Made by a program: the position numbers and the translations under genes
Source of the DNA: Henricia sp. BOLD:AAB3569
Taxonomy: Eukaryota; Echinodermata; Asteroidea; Spinulosida; Echinasteridae
NCBI GenBank assembly: GCA_037783545.1
Contig: JBBELK010001061.1
Location: 1-64,000 of the forward strand
DNA: 64,000 bases
Direction of reading: 5' to 3'
The notes under the pieces: generated by a model
What the model was told of the DNA's origin: nothing
The model's database searches: none
Seen by the model: only the letters and a program-made list of their open reading frames with translations
In this document: positions 62,947 to 64,000 of the stretch, piece by piece
Numbering within the stretch: the stretch's first letter is position 1
Layout: the number at the start of each line of letters is the position of its first letter

Positions 62947-64000
62947 ATGGAATTTTTAATTTCCAGTGTGAATGTTAACGGTTTGAGAAATCACGATAAG
63001 CGCCGTCGAATTTTCGGCTCGTGCAACGGCAAGAATACCGATATTCTACTGTTGCAGGAGACCCACGCATCTGGTTTCCACGAAGCCAGATCGTGGACCC
63101 GGGAATTCGACGGTAAAGGGTTTTGGTGTTTTGGGAATAGTTCCAGTAGAGGTGTGGCTATTTTGCTTTCAAAGCGCCACTCGTGGAAACCCACGGACCT
63201 CTTTCGGGATGACAACGGTCGAATTTTGTCCCTTACAATTACTTTACCAAACACTGATAAAAAGGTTCGTATCATTAATGTCTATGCCCCCAATGACCGG
63301 GGGGAAAGAAAATCCTTTTTTTCAACTGAGTTGCCACACCATTTTCACGGCTTTCGTCATGTTATTTTGGGGGGAGATTTTAATTGTGTTCCAGAACCTG
63401 GCATAGATTCAAAGGGAGATTCTGTTCTTGGAAAATCCGGTATAAAGGAATTTAATAAATCAGTTGCAAATTTTAATTTAGTAGACTGCTGGCGGGAGCA
63501 AAACCCCGACCAGCAGCGTTTCACCTGGCACAATAGTGCACAAAACCAAGGGACAAGAATCGACCGTATTTATCTATCGAGGGAGTTGTCTGTGGGTTCC
63601 CTTAGTGAAATTGCCGCTTTTCCGTGGTCCGACCACGACATGGTATGCACTAAAATAATGGGGGGGATTTCAAACATTGGAAAGGGGTTTTGGAAATTGA
63701 ATTCTAGTCTTTTTGGAAATGTTTTGTTTCAAGACACTATTAAAAGGGAGTGGGATTTTTGGCGAACGCAAAAAGGGGAATTTCGAAATTTAAGTGACTG
63801 GTGGGAGGAGGGGAAATCGGGCCTAAAACGAGCGGCAATTTCTTTTTCCGTCGGTTTAGCGCGTCGACGTAACTCTGAACGTAAAGACCTATTACGTAAA
63901 CTAAATGATTATCAATGTAATTTAGACAAAGGTGACGCTTCATATGGTGTTAAAGTTAAAGATATTCGTTTTAAGTTGACACAATTAGAGAAAAACCAGC
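62947..64000 (+). CDS. LINE ORF2, N-terminal part: apurinic-type endonuclease (3' end beyond window)
   Basis: An open frame of 351 codons runs to the window edge. In a complete LINE, ORF2 encodes endonuclease plus reverse transcriptase and performs target-primed reverse transcription: the endonuclease nicks DNA and the 3'-OH primes cDNA synthesis. The exonuclease/endonuclease/phosphatase domain spans about residues 1-235, and all its usual motifs are present: NVNGL (N9), LLLQETH (E38), RGVAIL (68-73), INVYAPN (Y113), GGDFN (D144, N146), RIDRIY (D206) and SDHD (D229, H230). The following GFWKLNSSL is typical of the endonuclease-RT linker in L1/Tx1-type proteins. The rest of the visible linker is charged, and the RT core is not reached. 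The ATG at 62,947 has A at -3 and G at +4, and leaves the normal short lead before the NVNGL motif. No frameshift or stop is seen, so catalytic competence is plausible. Confidence 0.92.
   Translation, partial: MEFLISSVNVNGLRNHDKRRRIFGSCNGKNTDILLLQETHASGFHEARSWTREFDGKGFWCFGNSSSRGVAILLSKRHSWKPTDLFRDDNGRILSLTITLPNTDKKVRIINVYAPNDRGERKSFFSTELPHHFHGFRHVILGGDFNCVPEPGIDSKGDSVLGKSGIKEFNKSVANFNLVDCWREQNPDQQRFTWHNSAQNQGTRIDRIYLSRELSVGSLSEIAAFPWSDHDMVCTKIMGGISNIGKGFWKLNSSLFGNVLFQDTIKREWDFWRTQKGEFRNLSDWWEEGKSGLKRAAISFSVGLARRRNSERKDLLRKLNDYQCNLDKGDASYGVKVKDIRFKLTQLEKNQ

Larger units (their letters stand above)
61468..64000 (+). mobile_element. Non-LTR retrotransposon (LINE), Tx1/L1-like, 5' part
   Basis: A LINE starts at or before this position and continues past the window end. 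It has two consecutive same-strand ORFs: ORF1 with two CCHC knuckles and ORF2 with an apurinic-type endonuclease. No LTR, integrase or protease is present. The endonuclease sits at the ORF2 N-terminus, which excludes R2-type elements with a C-terminal restriction-like nuclease. A CCHC-bearing ORF1 with a folded N-terminal region resembles the Tx1 group more than mammalian L1, whose ORF1p is a coiled-coil protein without knuckles. Both visible frames are intact, so this may be a young copy. The 5' boundary is uncertain because the tandem array may itself be the 5' UTR. The reverse transcriptase, 3' UTR and any target-site duplication lie outside the window. Confidence 0.9.

Noticed and set aside
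62991-63943. Small frames within ORF2 (minus 62,991-63,275; plus 63,131-63,406; minus 63,740-63,943)
   Set aside because: They overlap the motif-bearing endonuclease frame in other frames or on the other strand and have no features of their own.

Overview
The window is metazoan-type nuclear DNA. About 96% of it (1 to ~61,562) is one head-to-tail tandem array of a ~297-bp unit: about 207 complete units plus a 95-bp partial unit. The remainder (61,573-64,000) is the start of a non-LTR retrotransposon (LINE) in the same orientation: a complete ORF1 (445 codons, two CCHC zinc knuckles, proline-rich tail) and the first 351 codons of ORF2, which carry a complete-looking apurinic-type endonuclease domain. 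The window ends before the reverse transcriptase. The ORF1 layout (RNA-binding-like N-terminus, then two CX2CX4HX4C knuckles) and the ORF2 endonuclease followed by an 'FWKLN' motif point to the L1/Tx1 group, most like Tx1-type elements. Such elements are common in aquatic animals (fish, amphibians, lancelets, echinoderms, molluscs, cnidarians); the species cannot be fixed from the sequence. There are no host genes, RNA genes, CRISPR arrays or bacterial features.

Layout, using the TCACGCAAAC motif as unit start: (1) 1-13,372, about 45 near-identical units, the first 15 apparently perfect; (2) 13,373-20,491, a 12-unit block present twice in tandem; (3) 20,492-26,735, 21 units with scattered variants; (4) 26,736-37,130, 35 units organised as an 8-unit higher-order repeat with visible deletion and duplication intermediates; (5) 37,131-42,180, 17 units reusing the same variants in shuffled order; (6) 42,181-45,151, 10 mixed units; (7) 45,152-51,978, 23 units of a distinct subfamily with short 3- and 5-unit periodicities; (8) 51,979-61,467, 32 more diverged units with nested segmental duplications; (9) 61,468-61,562, a terminal partial unit; (10) LINE ORF1; (11) a 36-nt spacer; (12) LINE ORF2, cut by the window end.

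The main point of interest is the junction. Repeat homology runs to 10 nt before the ORF1 start codon, so there is no separate 5' UTR: the repeat is the sequence immediately upstream of ORF1. The simplest reading is that the 297-bp unit is the element's own 5' promoter monomer (as in mouse L1 monomers), amplified to satellite scale. The alternative is insertion of a LINE into a pre-existing satellite. Each unit carries an NRF1-like site (11 of 12 positions) overlapping an initiator-like TCAGTC, also kept in the terminal partial unit 42 bp upstream of ORF1. The unit is a multiple of three and open in one frame, which creates very long artefactual ORFs; the last of these overlaps the ORF1 start as ATGA.
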